Shown piece by piece: positions 10,421 through 18,484 of a DNA stretch of 64,000 nt. How positions within the stretch are numbered: position 1 is the first letter of the stretch; every line of letters starts with the position of its first letter. The notes under the pieces are model-generated. The model was not told the origin of the DNA. It saw only the letters and a program-made list of their open reading frames with translations, and did not search any database. This stretch comes from Williamsia sp. 1135 (lineage in GTDB: Bacteria > Actinomycetota > Actinomycetes > Mycobacteriales > Mycobacteriaceae): assembly GCF_002095395.1 (NCBI RefSeq), contig NZ_MJEI01000098.1, forward strand, positions 104,035-168,034. The letters run 5' to 3'. The position numbers and the translations under genes were made by a program.

Positions 10421-11368
10421 TCAGTTGTCGATGAGGCGGTGGAGCTCGGTGAGCCAAGGCACGGCAACCGCAATGGTGGGGACGACCAGGATGGCGGCAG
10501 CGGCCGTGTACGCGACAAGGCTGATCGCTCTGGTGGAGCGGGTGTCCGAGAGGCGCTTGACTCGTGCGAGGGTGCTGGGGCCACCGATGGCCATTGCGCC
10601 GCGCGGCGCCACCGAGTCGGCGCAGGCGACCAGGGCGCGACCGAGCTGAGTGTGCCCCGAGCTGCGCACGGCTGTGTCGTCCGCCAGCAGTTCGACGAGC
10701 AACTGCACAGCACCGAGTGCAGACCGGCTTCGGACGAAACGTGGGAAGGCCTCGTGCACTGCGATGAAGGCCTCGAGCACCAGGTCGTGGCGGGCGCGGA
10801 GATGAGCGCGTTCATGACTGATGACGGCTTCGAGTTCGTCGCGACTGAGGCGGGCGACCGTGCCCTCGCTCAGCACGACCCGTTGACGCAGTCCGGGCAG
10901 GCAGTAGGCCATCGGCTGGTCGACCTCGAGCATGCGGACGTCGCGTGCATTGAGCAGATCACTCGACGACGACCGATCCATGCGGTCGAGCAGATCGATG
11001 AGTTGGCGGTGCGCCGAACGCCGGGCGCGGGTACGCATACCGACGCGGATGACGGTGTAGAAGAGTCGAGCGCCGATGACCAGGGTCAGCAGGAACACCG
11101 CGACGTAAATGGTCCAGAGTCCGATACCCAGGCTCGCGACCTCTTTGAGTGGATCGGTGGTGGGACGACCCTGTGCGTCGGGTACCAGCAGGTTCGCGGC
11201 GATCGCGAGTCCGCAACTGAATGCGGACAGTACGGCGGCGATCGCAATCGACTGCCACAAAGCCATGGCCGCACGAGGCGCCCGCAGCGGCCACTCGGCT
11301 CTGGCGAGCCAGCCCGGAGCCGGTCCCACGAGGACCAGGGCGACGATCCCGAACACGAACGCGGTCAA
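10421..11368 (-). CDS. M56-family membrane metallopeptidase (BlaR1-like, no sensor domain)
   Basis: This 315-residue protein has about four membrane segments (residues 2-15, 38-60, 80-103 and near the C-terminus, about 290-308). A cytoplasmic zinc-protease domain carries HERAH (185-189) and a downstream Glu in VQLLVELLADDTAV. This is the BlaR1/MecR1 peptidase module, but the large extracellular penicillin-binding sensor of staphylococcal BlaR1 is absent. It lies 8 bases after blaI in the same direction, matching Rv1845c/Rv1846c, so it probably cleaves or inactivates BlaI in response to a cell-envelope or respiratory signal. The input is not evident from sequence. No beta-lactamase gene is adjacent. 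Confidence 0.85.
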   Translation of the reverse strand: MTAFVFGIVALVLVGPAPGWLARAEWPLRAPRAAMALWQSIAIAAVLSAFSCGLAIAANLLVPDAQGRPTTDPLKEVASLGIGLWTIYVAVFLLTLVIGARLFYTVIRVGMRTRARRSAHRQLIDLLDRMDRSSSSDLLNARDVRMLEVDQPMAYCLPGLRQRVVLSEGTVARLSRDELEAVISHERAHLRARHDLVLEAFIAVHEAFPRFVRSRSALGAVQLLVELLADDTAVRSSGHTQLGRALVACADSVAPRGAMAIGGPSTLARVKRLSDTRSTRAISLVAYTAAAAILVVPTIAVAVPWLTELHRLIDN

Positions 11369-11376
11369 GACAAATC

Positions 11377-11784
11377 CTACGGGTCGGTGATGCGATGCGG
11401 CTCGCGATGTGTTCCACGAGCCGATTCCAGTTCGTCCAATGCGCGCCGAAGGGCGTCTGCTTCGTCGGCGCCGACGCGTCCCACGAACGATACGAGCGCC
11501 GCCTGGCGCGACCCCGCCTCGTCGGCCTCGCTGAGTGCGTCGACCATCAGACTTGCCACGAGGTGCTCCCGCGGATGTGTCGCGGAGTACCGGTGGGCAC
11601 GATCGTCCCGCAACTGAGTGACCAGATTCTTCTTGGCCAGGCGCTGCAGCACGGTCATCACGGTTGTATAGGCGAGTTCGCGGTCAGCCGATAGCGCAAC
11701 GTGGACCTGCCGCACTGTTTGCGGTTCATCGGACGACCACAGACTGTCCATCACCGCGCGCTCGAGCTCACCCAACCCGTTCAT
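11377..11784 (-). CDS. blaI: BlaI-type winged-helix repressor
   Basis: This is a repressor of about 135 residues of the BlaI/MecI/CopY family. The winged-helix domain covers residues 1-80 (LGELERAVMDSLW, QTVRQVHVALS, AYTTVMTVLQRLAKKNLV). A C-terminal dimerisation helix region carries the sites normally cut by the M56 partner. The ATG at 11784 is chosen because the protein then aligns with M. tuberculosis Rv1846c; the longer frame from 11835 would add an unconserved basic tail and run into the intergenic control region. TAAAGT at 11792-11797 lies 7 bases upstream and GAGAAGA may act as ribosome site. A direct repeat of TTCTTCTCA (11784-11792 and 11801-11809) covers the start and could be an autoregulatory site. 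Confidence 0.9.
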   Translation of the reverse strand: MNGLGELERAVMDSLWSSDEPQTVRQVHVALSADRELAYTTVMTVLQRLAKKNLVTQLRDDRAHRYSATHPREHLVASLMVDALSEADEAGSRQAALVSFVGRVGADEADALRRALDELESARGTHREPHRITDP

Positions 11785-11791
11785 TCTTCTC

Positions 11792-11797
11792 ACTTTA
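11792..11797 (-). promoter_or_regulatory. -10 box for blaI (TAAAGT)
   Basis: TAAAGT on the minus strand ends 7 bases before the blaI ATG. It lies between two copies of TTCTTCTCA, consistent with repression at the promoter. Confidence 0.45.
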
Positions 11798-11854
11798 CGT
11801 TTCTTCTCATCAAACACCTCGACGCGCATCGCCATGACTTTTCTTCCGAAGTAG

Positions 11855-11883
11855 TTGACAGGTTGGTAAGGCTAGCCTACATT
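11855..11883 (+). promoter_or_regulatory. Sigma-A-type promoter with IdeR-like box in the spacer
   Basis: TTGACA (11855-11860) is a perfect -35, followed by a 17-base spacer and TACATT (11878-11883) as -10. Positions 11862-11880 match the 19-bp IdeR/DtxR iron-box consensus at 14 positions, with the palindromic core AGGCTAGCCT (11869-11878) lying between the two promoter elements. Binding there would block RNA polymerase when iron is plentiful. The promoter points to the small RNA downstream. Confidence 0.7.
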
Positions 11884-11889
11884 CATCAG

Positions 11890-11980
11890 TACGCGGACCG
11901 AGTGAGTGTCCTGAGGGCTGCAGAGACCCCCGGTCCACGCCACAGCAGGCCCCACCAATCCGGTGGGGCCTGCTGAGTCT
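11890..11980 (+). ncRNA. mrsI: MrsI-like iron-responsive small RNA
   Basis: A roughly 90-base transcript is predicted between the promoter at 11855-11883 and the terminator at 11943-11975. The 5' part can fold into a hairpin: GCGGACCG (11893-11900) pairs with CGGTCC-A-CGC (11931-11940), presenting a roughly 30-base loop. The 3' part is a 14-bp terminator stem. No start codon with a sensible frame was found. In M. tuberculosis the small RNA MrsI (ncRv11846) sits in exactly this gap, between blaI and Rv1847, is repressed by IdeR, and mediates iron sparing by silencing non-essential iron proteins. Position, promoter, iron box and size all agree. Primary-sequence similarity could not be tested here, and the ends are estimates. 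Confidence 0.7.
11943..11975 (+). terminator. Terminator hairpin of the small RNA
   Basis: CAGCAGGCCCCACC (11943-11956) and GGTGGGGCCTGCTG (11962-11975) form a perfect 14-bp GC-rich stem with a 5-base loop, followed by AGTCTTCT. It is the strongest terminator-like structure in the left half of the window. Confidence 0.8.
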
Positions 11981-12091
11981 TCTGGGTCGGTCTCGGGCGA
12001 GCCCGTTCCGCGCCGCACAGCGACCTTTGACAAACTGTGAGTTCGTCGGCGACCCGCTGGGTTCGCCAGCTTCACGGAGGAGTTTCGCCCG

Positions 12092-12523
12092 GTGACCGAG
12101 AAGATCGATGTCAGTAACAGCGATGCGAGTGACTGGACCGCGCGGGGATTCGACGCCGAGATCGGTCTCCAGTACAAAGACGTGACCCCCGACGCAGTGC
12201 GGGCCGAGTTCACGGTGACCGACAAGCTCCTGCAGCCGTTCGGGATCGTGCACGGAGGCGTCTATTGCGCGGTGATCGAGTCGGTGGCCAGCATCTCGGG
12301 TCAGGTCTGGCTGGTGAACAACGTCACGCCTGATGGCCATGTCGTGGGAGTGAACAACAGCACAGACTTCCTGCGGGCAGTGAAGACCGGGAACATGACG
12401 GCGCAATCCAAGCCCATCCACCGCGGTCGCCGCCAGCAGTTGTGGGAGGTCGACGTCGCCGATGAGAACGGCAAACTGATCGCCCAAGGCCGGGTCCGTC
12501 TGCAGAACATCACCGAGAGCTGA
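12092..12523 (+). CDS. PaaI-type hot-dog thioesterase (Rv1847-like)
   Basis: This 143-residue protein has a single hot-dog domain. The characteristic GIVHGGVYCAVIES (residues 51-64) holds the conserved His54 and the candidate catalytic Glu63, and the later GNMTAQSKPIHRGRRQQLWEV is typical of the PaaI/YbgC group. It would hydrolyse an acyl- or aryl-CoA thioester; the substrate cannot be read from sequence. The GTG start at 12092 follows GGAGGA. It stands in the same place as Rv1847 before the urease operon, with the DUF6986 gene 7 bases downstream, so the two are probably co-transcribed. Confidence 0.85.
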   Translation: MTEKIDVSNSDASDWTARGFDAEIGLQYKDVTPDAVRAEFTVTDKLLQPFGIVHGGVYCAVIESVASISGQVWLVNNVTPDGHVVGVNNSTDFLRAVKTGNMTAQSKPIHRGRRQQLWEVDVADENGKLIAQGRVRLQNITES

Positions 12524-12530
12524 CGCGGTC

Positions 12531-13781
12531 GTGTCTGCCGGTGACCCTGCCGTCGGTATCAGCCCACCCGCGCGAGCCCGGATCGACGCGGTGCTCGGGG
12601 CCATCGACATCGAGCTGGATCGCGACTTCCCCGGGGATCGTCCGGAGAAGCAGCCGGCGCACACCGCGTATGTCAGCGCCGCGGACGTCGACATCGACAC
12701 CCCGGCGCGCTGGGGTCAGCACGCTCTGGAGATCGCCGAAGCCGCGGCGGCGACGCTGGCCGACCTCGATCCCCTCGGGGTGCTGCCACTGGTGAGGGAG
12801 CAGCTGTCGCACCACCCGATCGAAGATCTGAGAATTGATCTCGAAGACGGGTACGGATGGCGCGCCGGCGAGGTCGAAGACCGTCATGCCCGCGCGGCCG
12901 GCCAAGTGCTCGCGGGCTGGGCGACGGGCCACGCGGGAGCTCCCAGGGTGTTCGGGGTGCGATGCAAGGGGCTCGGCGCCGCCGAACGCGAGCGAGGACT
13001 GCGGACGCTCGAATTGGTACTCGACGGCGCGGGTGGCATACCGCAGGGCTTCGTCTTCACCGTCCCGAAGTTGCGAGCCGCCGGGCAGGTCGATGCCGTG
13101 ATCATGATCTGCGAGGAACTCGAGCGCGCTCACGGACTCCCCGCCGGCGCGCTGCGATTCGAATTGCAGATCGAGAGTCCGCAGGCGGTTCTCGGGGCCG
13201 ACGGGCGTGCGACGGTGGCCGAAGCGATTCACCGCGGCGGCGCCCGGGTGACCGGACTGCATTACGGCACTTACGATTACAGCGCTGCCTGCGGCATCGT
13301 TTCGGCGCAGCAGTCCCTGGAGCACCCGGTCGCCGACCACGCCAAGGCGGTGATGTTGGTCGCCGCCGCGCAGACCGGCGTCTGGGTGAGTGACGGCTCC
13401 ACCCAGATCGCACCGGTTGGTAGCCCTGCGGTTGTCGACGCCGCGCTGCGACGCCATCACCGGCTGGTGACCCGCAGCCTGGAGCGCGGGATCTACCAGG
13501 GCTGGGACATGCATCCGGGGCACCTGGTGACCCGCTGGCTGGCCGTCTACTCGTTTTTCCGCGCGGCGATGCCTCCGGCGGCAAGCCGGCTCCAGGGGTA
13601 CTTCGACCGTCAGAGTTCGGAGTTCGTCGACGAACCCGCAACCGCCCAGTCGCTGGCCCTGGTGATCCTGCGCGGTCTCGCGGCGGGGGCCTTCACCGAG
13701 GGCGACGTACTCGAGGTCGGTGGGCGATGCTCCGAGCAGGCCCTGACGGAGCTGCGGGCGCGCGGCGGTGTACTGGGCTGA
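12531..13781 (+). CDS. DUF6986 protein, HpcH/HpaI aldolase-like
   Basis: This 416-residue protein belongs to the phosphoenolpyruvate/pyruvate-domain (HpcH/HpaI and citrate lyase beta) superfamily. Visible signatures are the acidic IDLEDGYGWR near residue 105, GFVFTVPKLR near 175, and FELQIESPQAV near 215, where a Glu normally binds the divalent metal. GARVTGLHYGTYDYS and a C-terminal GWDMHPGHLVTRW follow. The superfamily performs retro-aldol or lyase reactions on 2-oxo acids, but this subfamily has no firmly assigned substrate. In M. tuberculosis the thioesterase is followed directly by ureA, so this gene is an insertion relative to that order. Its place beside urease makes a link to ureide or purine breakdown worth considering (inference). 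Confidence 0.75.
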   Translation: MSAGDPAVGISPPARARIDAVLGAIDIELDRDFPGDRPEKQPAHTAYVSAADVDIDTPARWGQHALEIAEAAAATLADLDPLGVLPLVREQLSHHPIEDLRIDLEDGYGWRAGEVEDRHARAAGQVLAGWATGHAGAPRVFGVRCKGLGAAERERGLRTLELVLDGAGGIPQGFVFTVPKLRAAGQVDAVIMICEELERAHGLPAGALRFELQIESPQAVLGADGRATVAEAIHRGGARVTGLHYGTYDYSAACGIVSAQQSLEHPVADHAKAVMLVAAAQTGVWVSDGSTQIAPVGSPAVVDAALRRHHRLVTRSLERGIYQGWDMHPGHLVTRWLAVYSFFRAAMPPAASRLQGYFDRQSSEFVDEPATAQSLALVILRGLAAGAFTEGDVLEVGGRCSEQALTELRARGGVLG

Positions 13782-13802
13782 GCCGGGGTTCGGTGTCGTT
13801 AC

Positions 13803-13820
13803 GCCGCGCCGTGGCGCGGC
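13803..13820 (+). terminator. GC palindrome after the aldolase gene
   Basis: GCCGCGCCGTGGCGCGGC is a near-perfect palindrome 21 bases past the stop codon. It can form a tight GC stem and may end the upstream two-gene transcript. No T tract follows. Confidence 0.35.
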
Positions 13821-13851
13821 TCGCGTGGCAGTATTGGAACAGTCGTCCTCC

Positions 13852-13942
13852 GAGCGGTTGACGGTGAACGTGCACCAGTCGGGCCGGAGCGGTCGACGGT
13901 GGGAATGAATCAGTCGGGCCTGAGGCGGTCGACAGTGGAGAA
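13852..13942 (+). repeat. Imperfect 35-bp direct repeats upstream of ureA
   Basis: Three consecutive units begin at 13852 (GAGCGGTTGACGGTG), 13887 (GAGCGGTCGACGGTG) and 13922 (GAGGCGGTCGACAGTG). The first two also share CAGTCGGGCC near their 3' ends; the third is conserved only in its first half. They fill most of the 175-base gap before ureA and are a natural candidate for the urease control region. The sequence does not resemble a GlnR or AmtR site that I know. Confidence 0.65.
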
Positions 13943-13956
13943 CCGAGGAGGGCACC

Positions 13957-14259
13957 GTGCGTCTGTCGCCGCATGAGCAAGAGCGACTGATGATCTCGTA
14001 CGCAGCCGAATTGGCCAGACGTCGACAAGGGCGAGGGCTGATCCTCAACCACCCTGAGTCCGTTGCGATCATCACCGATCACATCCTCGAAGGTGCCCGC
14101 GACGGACGGTCGGTTGCCGAGCTCATGTCCTCGGGTCGCGAGGTGCTCACCCGCGCCGACGTGATGGACGGGGTGCCCGAGATGCTGCACGACGTCCAGG
14201 TCGAGGCAACGTTCCCCGACGGCACCAAACTCGTGACCGTGCACAACCCGATCTCGTGA
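13957..14259 (+). CDS. ureA: Urease gamma subunit
   Basis: This is a 100-residue gamma subunit of the nickel urease that splits urea to ammonia and carbamate in the cytoplasm. The N-terminus [20 protein letters not shown] and the segment [12 protein letters not shown] are standard for UreA. The GTG start is preceded by GAGGAGGGCACC. It is the first gene of the six-gene ureABCFGD operon, with ureB 16 bases downstream. Upstream direct repeats probably include its control region. Confidence 0.96.
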   Translation: MRLSPHEQERLMISYAAELARRRQGRGLILNHPESVAIITDHILEGARDGRSVAELMSSGREVLTRADVMDGVPEMLHDVQVEATFPDGTKLVTVHNPIS

Positions 14260-14275
14260 TAGGAGTGCAGACCTC

Positions 14276-14599
14276 ATGTCCGACGCTGGTCTGATACCTG
14301 GTGAAATCCTCTGCGCGGCAGGGGAGATAGTGCTGAACGAAGGCGCAGAGGTCACCGAGGTCCCGGTCGTCAACACCGGTGACCGGCCGGTTCAGGTCGG
14401 CAGCCACGTGCACTTCGTGCAATCCAACGAGGCGCTCGACTTCGACCGCGGGCTCGCGTACGGCAAACGACTGAACATCCCGGCCGGCACCGCGGTCCGA
14501 TTCGAGCCGGGTATCCCGGCGACGGTCGCGCTGGTGCCGATCGGTGGCACGCGCGAAGTGTACGGAATCTCGCTGACGCCCCCGGGAAAGTTGGACTGA
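14276..14599 (+). CDS. ureB: Urease beta subunit
   Basis: This is a 107-residue beta subunit, the normal length for a separate UreB. It shows the family core [16 protein letters not shown], then [20 protein letters not shown] and the C-terminal [16 protein letters not shown]. It has no catalytic residue of its own and packs UreA and UreC into the trimeric assembly. The start ATG at 14276 follows AGGAGTGCAGACCTC. It ends one base before ureC begins. Confidence 0.96.
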   Translation: MSDAGLIPGEILCAAGEIVLNEGAEVTEVPVVNTGDRPVQVGSHVHFVQSNEALDFDRGLAYGKRLNIPAGTAVRFEPGIPATVALVPIGGTREVYGISLTPPGKLD

Positions 14600-14600
14600 C

Positions 14601-16322
14601 ATGGCATCACTGAGTCGTGAGCGCTACGCCGAACTCTTCGGTCCCACAGTCGGCGACCGAATCCGGCTGGCCGACACCAATCTCCTGATCGAGGTCACCG
14701 AAGACCGATCCGGCGGTCCGGGTAAGGCGGGCGAAGAAGCGGTCTTCGGTGGAGGAAAGGTCATCCGCGAGTCGATGGGGCAGGGGCGGGCCACCAGGGC
14801 CGAAGGATCCCCCGACACCGTGATCACCGGGGTCGTGATTCTCGACTACTGGGGAATCATAAAGGCGGACTTGGGGATCCGAGATGGTCGTATCGTCGCG
14901 CTCGGTAAGGCCGGTAATCCCGACACCATGGACGGGGTCCATCCGGATCTGGTCATCGGGCCGTCCACCGAGATCATCGCCGGCAACGGCAAGATCGTGA
15001 CGGCCGGCGGTATCGACTGTCACGTCCACTTCATCTGCCCCCAGATCATGGACGAGGCGCTCGGCAACGGGATCACCACCCTGATCGGTGGGGGCACCGG
15101 CCCTGCCGAGGGCAGCAAAGCGACCACGGTGACCCCGGGCGCGTGGCACCTGGCGTCGATGTTGCAGGCCACCGACCACTGGCCGATGAACATCGCGTTG
15201 CTGGGCAAGGGCAACACGGTCAATCCCGCCTCGATGCACGAACAGTTGCTCGCCGGTGCCTCGGGTTTCAAGCTCCACGAGGACTGGGGGAGTACGCCTG
15301 CTGCCATCGACGCCTGCCTGCGGGTGGCCGACGAGACGGGCGTTCAGGTCGCCCTGCACTCGGACACCCTCAACGAAGCCGGATTCGTCGAGCAGACCCT
15401 GGGAGCCATTGCCGGACGCGGCATCCACGCGTACCACACCGAGGGGGCGGGTGGTGGTCACGCACCGGACATCATCACGGTGGCCGGGTACGCGAACGTC
15501 CTGCCCAGCTCGACGAACCCGACCCGCCCGCACACCGTGAACACCCTGGACGAGCATCTGGACATGTTGATGGTCTGTCACCACCTCAATCCCAGCGTGC
15601 CCGAAGACCTGGCCTTCGCGGAGAGCCGCATCAGACCGTCGACCATCGCCGCCGAGGACCTTCTGCACGACATCGGGGCGATCTCCATGATCGGTTCAGA
15701 TGCGCAGGCGATGGGTCGTATCGGTGAGGTGGTCCTGCGGACGTGGCAGACGGCGCACGTGATGAAGGCTCGCCGCGGTGCGTTGGCCGGTGATGGGGCC
15801 GCCGACAATCAGCGAGCGCAGCGCTACGTCGCGAAATACACGATTTGCCCGGCTGTCGCGCACGGGCTCGATGACGAGATCGGCTCGATCGAAGTCGGCA
15901 AACTGGCCGACCTCGTGCTGTGGGAGCCCGCGTTCTTCGGGATCCGTTCGCACGCCGTGATCAAAGGCGGTGCGATCGCGTGGGCCGCGATGGGCGACGC
16001 CAACGCTTCCATCCCGACACCGCAACCGTCGTTGCCACGCCCCATGTTCGGTGCCTCGCCCCGGCTGGCGGCCGCGACCTCATTGAGTTTCGTTGCGCAA
16101 CAAGCCCTCGACGACGGGTTGTCCGATCGGCTGGGGCTGGACCGCCGGTTGCGTGCAGTGAAGAACGTGCGTCGGGTGGGCAAGTCGGACATGCCGAACA
16201 ACGACGCACAACCCGAGATCACCGTCGACCCGGACAGTTTCACGGTCACCATCGACGGAGAGGTGTGGGATCAGCAGCCTGCAACCTCGCTGCCCATGGC
16301 CCAGCGCTATTTCATGTTCTGA
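14601..16322 (+). CDS. ureC: Urease alpha (catalytic) subunit
   Basis: This 573-residue catalytic subunit has all nickel ligands: His141 and His143 in [13 protein letters not shown], the carbamylated Lys224 in GFKLHEDWG, His253 in QVALHSD, His279 in [15 protein letters not shown], and Asp367 in [10 protein letters not shown]. The mobile flap with Cys326-His327 is in [14 protein letters not shown]. The enzyme should therefore be active once nickel is loaded. Its stop codon overlaps the ureF start by one base (TGATG), which couples the accessory genes to the structural genes. Confidence 0.97.
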   Translation: MASLSRERYAELFGPTVGDRIRLADTNLLIEVTEDRSGGPGKAGEEAVFGGGKVIRESMGQGRATRAEGSPDTVITGVVILDYWGIIKADLGIRDGRIVALGKAGNPDTMDGVHPDLVIGPSTEIIAGNGKIVTAGGIDCHVHFICPQIMDEALGNGITTLIGGGTGPAEGSKATTVTPGAWHLASMLQATDHWPMNIALLGKGNTVNPASMHEQLLAGASGFKLHEDWGSTPAAIDACLRVADETGVQVALHSDTLNEAGFVEQTLGAIAGRGIHAYHTEGAGGGHAPDIITVAGYANVLPSSTNPTRPHTVNTLDEHLDMLMVCHHLNPSVPEDLAFAESRIRPSTIAAEDLLHDIGAISMIGSDAQAMGRIGEVVLRTWQTAHVMKARRGALAGDGAADNQRAQRYVAKYTICPAVAHGLDDEIGSIEVGKLADLVLWEPAFFGIRSHAVIKGGAIAWAAMGDANASIPTPQPSLPRPMFGASPRLAAATSLSFVAQQALDDGLSDRLGLDRRLRAVKNVRRVGKSDMPNNDAQPEITVDPDSFTVTIDGEVWDQQPATSLPMAQRYFMF

Positions 16323-17020
16323 TGTCGACGGAGCCCACACCCACTGCAGGCCAGACCTTTCCCGGTGACCCGACGACCACCGGTGGACGACAGCTCGCAA
16401 TGCTGCTGACCCTTGCAGACTCTCGGCTCCCGGTGGGGGGACACGTCCATTCCGGTGGGCTGGAGGAAGCCATCAGCGGAGGCGCGGTTCGTGACCTCAA
16501 CACGCTGCGTGAGTTCTTGATCCGGAGGGTCAGGACCAGCGGGCTGGTCGCGGCGTCCATCGCCGCTGCGGTGGTCGACGGACGACTCGACGTGGCGACC
16601 GCAGAGGTCGAGGCCGACGCCCGCACGCCATCTGCTGCCGCTCGCACAGCATCGAGAGCGCAGGGGCGGGGCATGCTGCGCCTCGGGAAAAAGATCTTCC
16701 CGCAGGAGGATTGGAGTATGCACCCGCCTCGACCCCATCTGCCTGTGGTTGCAGGCGCGGTGGCGCGGATTGCGGGCCTGGACCCGTTCCAGAGCGCTCT
16801 GGTGCTGATCTATACGACGATGACGGGTTCGGCAACTGCCGGTCAACGGCTCCTGGCGCTGGATCCCGGGGATGTGGCGCTGTTGGGAGTGCAGATGACG
16901 CCGCTGTGCGAGAGTACCGCCGCCGCAGCAAGTGTCGAGCTGGCCGACCTGTCCGACCCGCTGCTCGACGTACTCGCGCAACGCCACGAGCTACGTCCCA
17001 TGCCGTTGTTCGCCTCCTGA
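16322..17020 (+). CDS. ureF: Urease accessory protein UreF
   Basis: This is a 232-residue UreF. ATG 16322 overlaps the ureC stop. After a variable N-terminal tail come the family features QLAMLLTLADSRLPVGGHVHSGGLE (in part, residues 22-45), REFLIRRVRTSG, and a helical body with GLDPFQSALVLIYTTMTGSATAGQRL. UreF bridges UreD and the GTPase UreG during nickel insertion into apo-urease. As in mycobacteria, the cluster has UreF, UreG and UreD but no UreE, so nickel delivery probably relies on the His-rich N-terminus of UreG. Confidence 0.92.
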   Translation: MSTEPTPTAGQTFPGDPTTTGGRQLAMLLTLADSRLPVGGHVHSGGLEEAISGGAVRDLNTLREFLIRRVRTSGLVAASIAAAVVDGRLDVATAEVEADARTPSAAARTASRAQGRGMLRLGKKIFPQEDWSMHPPRPHLPVVAGAVARIAGLDPFQSALVLIYTTMTGSATAGQRLLALDPGDVALLGVQMTPLCESTAAAASVELADLSDPLLDVLAQRHELRPMPLFAS

Positions 17021-17086
17021 GGTGACCGGTACACACGTGAAGTATCCACAGCACGGCATCGATAAAAAACAAGAGGAGCAGTCCCC

Positions 17087-17785
17087 ATGCCACCACATCT
17101 GATCGACGGTCAGCCGCACGTCCACGACCATTCGCGTCCCAAACGGAACCGCACACCGGGCGAGGCGCTGCGCATCGGGATCGGCGGGCCGGTCGGATCC
17201 GGGAAGACCGCACTGGTCGCCGCCCTGTGCCGGCAGTTGCGTGAAGAACTGTCGCTCGCAGTGCTGACCAACGACATCTACACCACCGAGGATGCGGACT
17301 TCCTGCGCCGCAACGCGGTGCTGCCCGATGAACGCATCACAGCGGTTCAGACCGGTGGCTGCCCGCACACCGCGATTCGCGACGACATCACGGCCAACCT
17401 GGACGCGATCGACGACCTGGTGGAAGCGAATCCGCCGCTGGACCTGATCCTGGTCGAATCGGGCGGAGACAATCTCACCGCGACCTTCTCGACCGGCTTG
17501 ATCGACGCGCAGATCTTCGTGGTCGATGTCGCGGGCGGCGACAAGGTGCCCCGCAAGGGCGGGCCCGGTGTCACGTTCTCCGACCTGCTCGTCGTGAACA
17601 AGACGGATCTCGCGCCGATGGTCGGAGCGAACCTGCAGGTCATGCGGGACGATGCGGCGAAGGTGCGTGAGGGGCGTCCGACGGTTCTGATCTCGTTGAC
17701 CGAGGACCCCGCCGCAACCGATGTGCTGGGCTGGGTGCGAGAACAGTTGGCCGCGATTTCTGAGGAAGCTGCGAGCAAGGCCTGA
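17087..17785 (+). CDS. ureG: Urease accessory GTPase UreG
   Basis: This 232-residue SIMIBI-class GTPase has a P-loop GGPVGSGKT (residues 33-41), the nickel-binding CPH motif GGCPHTAI (Cys92, His94), [13 protein letters not shown], and the guanine-specificity NKTD. The N-terminus carries a small His cluster ([12 protein letters not shown], residues 4-15), which may store or bind nickel in the absence of UreE. The start ATG at 17087 follows AAGAGGAGCAGTCCCC. It lies 66 bases downstream of ureF. Confidence 0.96.
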   Translation: MPPHLIDGQPHVHDHSRPKRNRTPGEALRIGIGGPVGSGKTALVAALCRQLREELSLAVLTNDIYTTEDADFLRRNAVLPDERITAVQTGGCPHTAIRDDITANLDAIDDLVEANPPLDLILVESGGDNLTATFSTGLIDAQIFVVDVAGGDKVPRKGGPGVTFSDLLVVNKTDLAPMVGANLQVMRDDAAKVREGRPTVLISLTEDPAATDVLGWVREQLAAISEEAASKA

Positions 17786-17805
17786 ACTTCGGCACATACA
17801 CCAAG

Positions 17806-18483
17806 ATGCACACCGAACTCCATCTACAAGCAGTCAAGGGGCGGTCCCCGCGAATCCGGGCGTCGGGCGGTATCGCCGTCCGGCAGACCGGGGTCGACAC
17901 CCTGCACATGATCTCGAGCGCCGCGACCCCCCTCGGCGGAGATCTCATCGAGATCCACGTCGAGGTCGGTCCCGGCGCCTACCTCAACCTGCACAGCGTC
18001 GCAGCAGCGATGGCCCTGCCGGGGCCGCACGAACCTCGGTCGGAGTTGCGCTGGCACATCACCGTGGCCGACGGAGCGAGGCTGGTGATCGACCCGCAAC
18101 CGACGATCGTCGCGGCGCACGCCGTCCACCACTCCGAGACCGCGATCGACGTCGCGGAGTCGGGGTCGATCCGGGTGGCCGAACGCGTCCAGATCGGCCG
18201 TAGCAGAGAAGACCTCGGGCGATGGAGCGGTCGGGTCCGCGTCGACGTCGGCGGCACCCCCGCAGTGCGCCACCAACTCGGCATCGGCAGGCAGGACCAC
18301 GACCAGCTCGGTGCACCCTCAATCCTGCTCAGCGAGTTCAGATATCCGGACGATCGGCCGGATGCGGTTCATCCGAGCGCGGTCGGTGCGCGGCTGGGCC
18401 TCGCGGCCGGCGGGTCCCTGACCACGGTGCTCGCCGGAACGCTGAACGACGCCGAGCAGTGGGCCGGGGACCTCGTCGGCTGA
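17806..18483 (+). CDS. ureD: Urease accessory protein UreD (UreH)
   Basis: This is a 225-residue UreD scaffold, on the short side but typical for mycobacteria. It has the beta-rich core with GGDLIEIHVEVGPGAYLNLHSVAA and VADGARLVIDPQPTIVAA in part. It recruits UreF and UreG to apo-urease. It starts 20 bases after ureG and ends one base before the convergent ndh stop, leaving no room for a terminator between the operon and ndh. Confidence 0.92.
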   Translation: MHTELHLQAVKGRSPRIRASGGIAVRQTGVDTLHMISSAATPLGGDLIEIHVEVGPGAYLNLHSVAAAMALPGPHEPRSELRWHITVADGARLVIDPQPTIVAAHAVHHSETAIDVAESGSIRVAERVQIGRSREDLGRWSGRVRVDVGGTPAVRHQLGIGRQDHDQLGAPSILLSEFRYPDDRPDAVHPSAVGARLGLAAGGSLTTVLAGTLNDAEQWAGDLVG

Positions 18484-18484
18484 G

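Noticed and set aside
10421..11784. BlaR1/BlaI as a beta-lactam resistance system
   Set aside because: The peptidase lacks a penicillin-binding sensor domain and no beta-lactamase gene is adjacent; the pair matches the general BlaI system of mycobacteria.
13852..13942. GlnR or AmtR binding site upstream of ureA
   Set aside because: The repeats do not fit the GTnAC-n6-GAAAC pattern or the AmtR palindrome.
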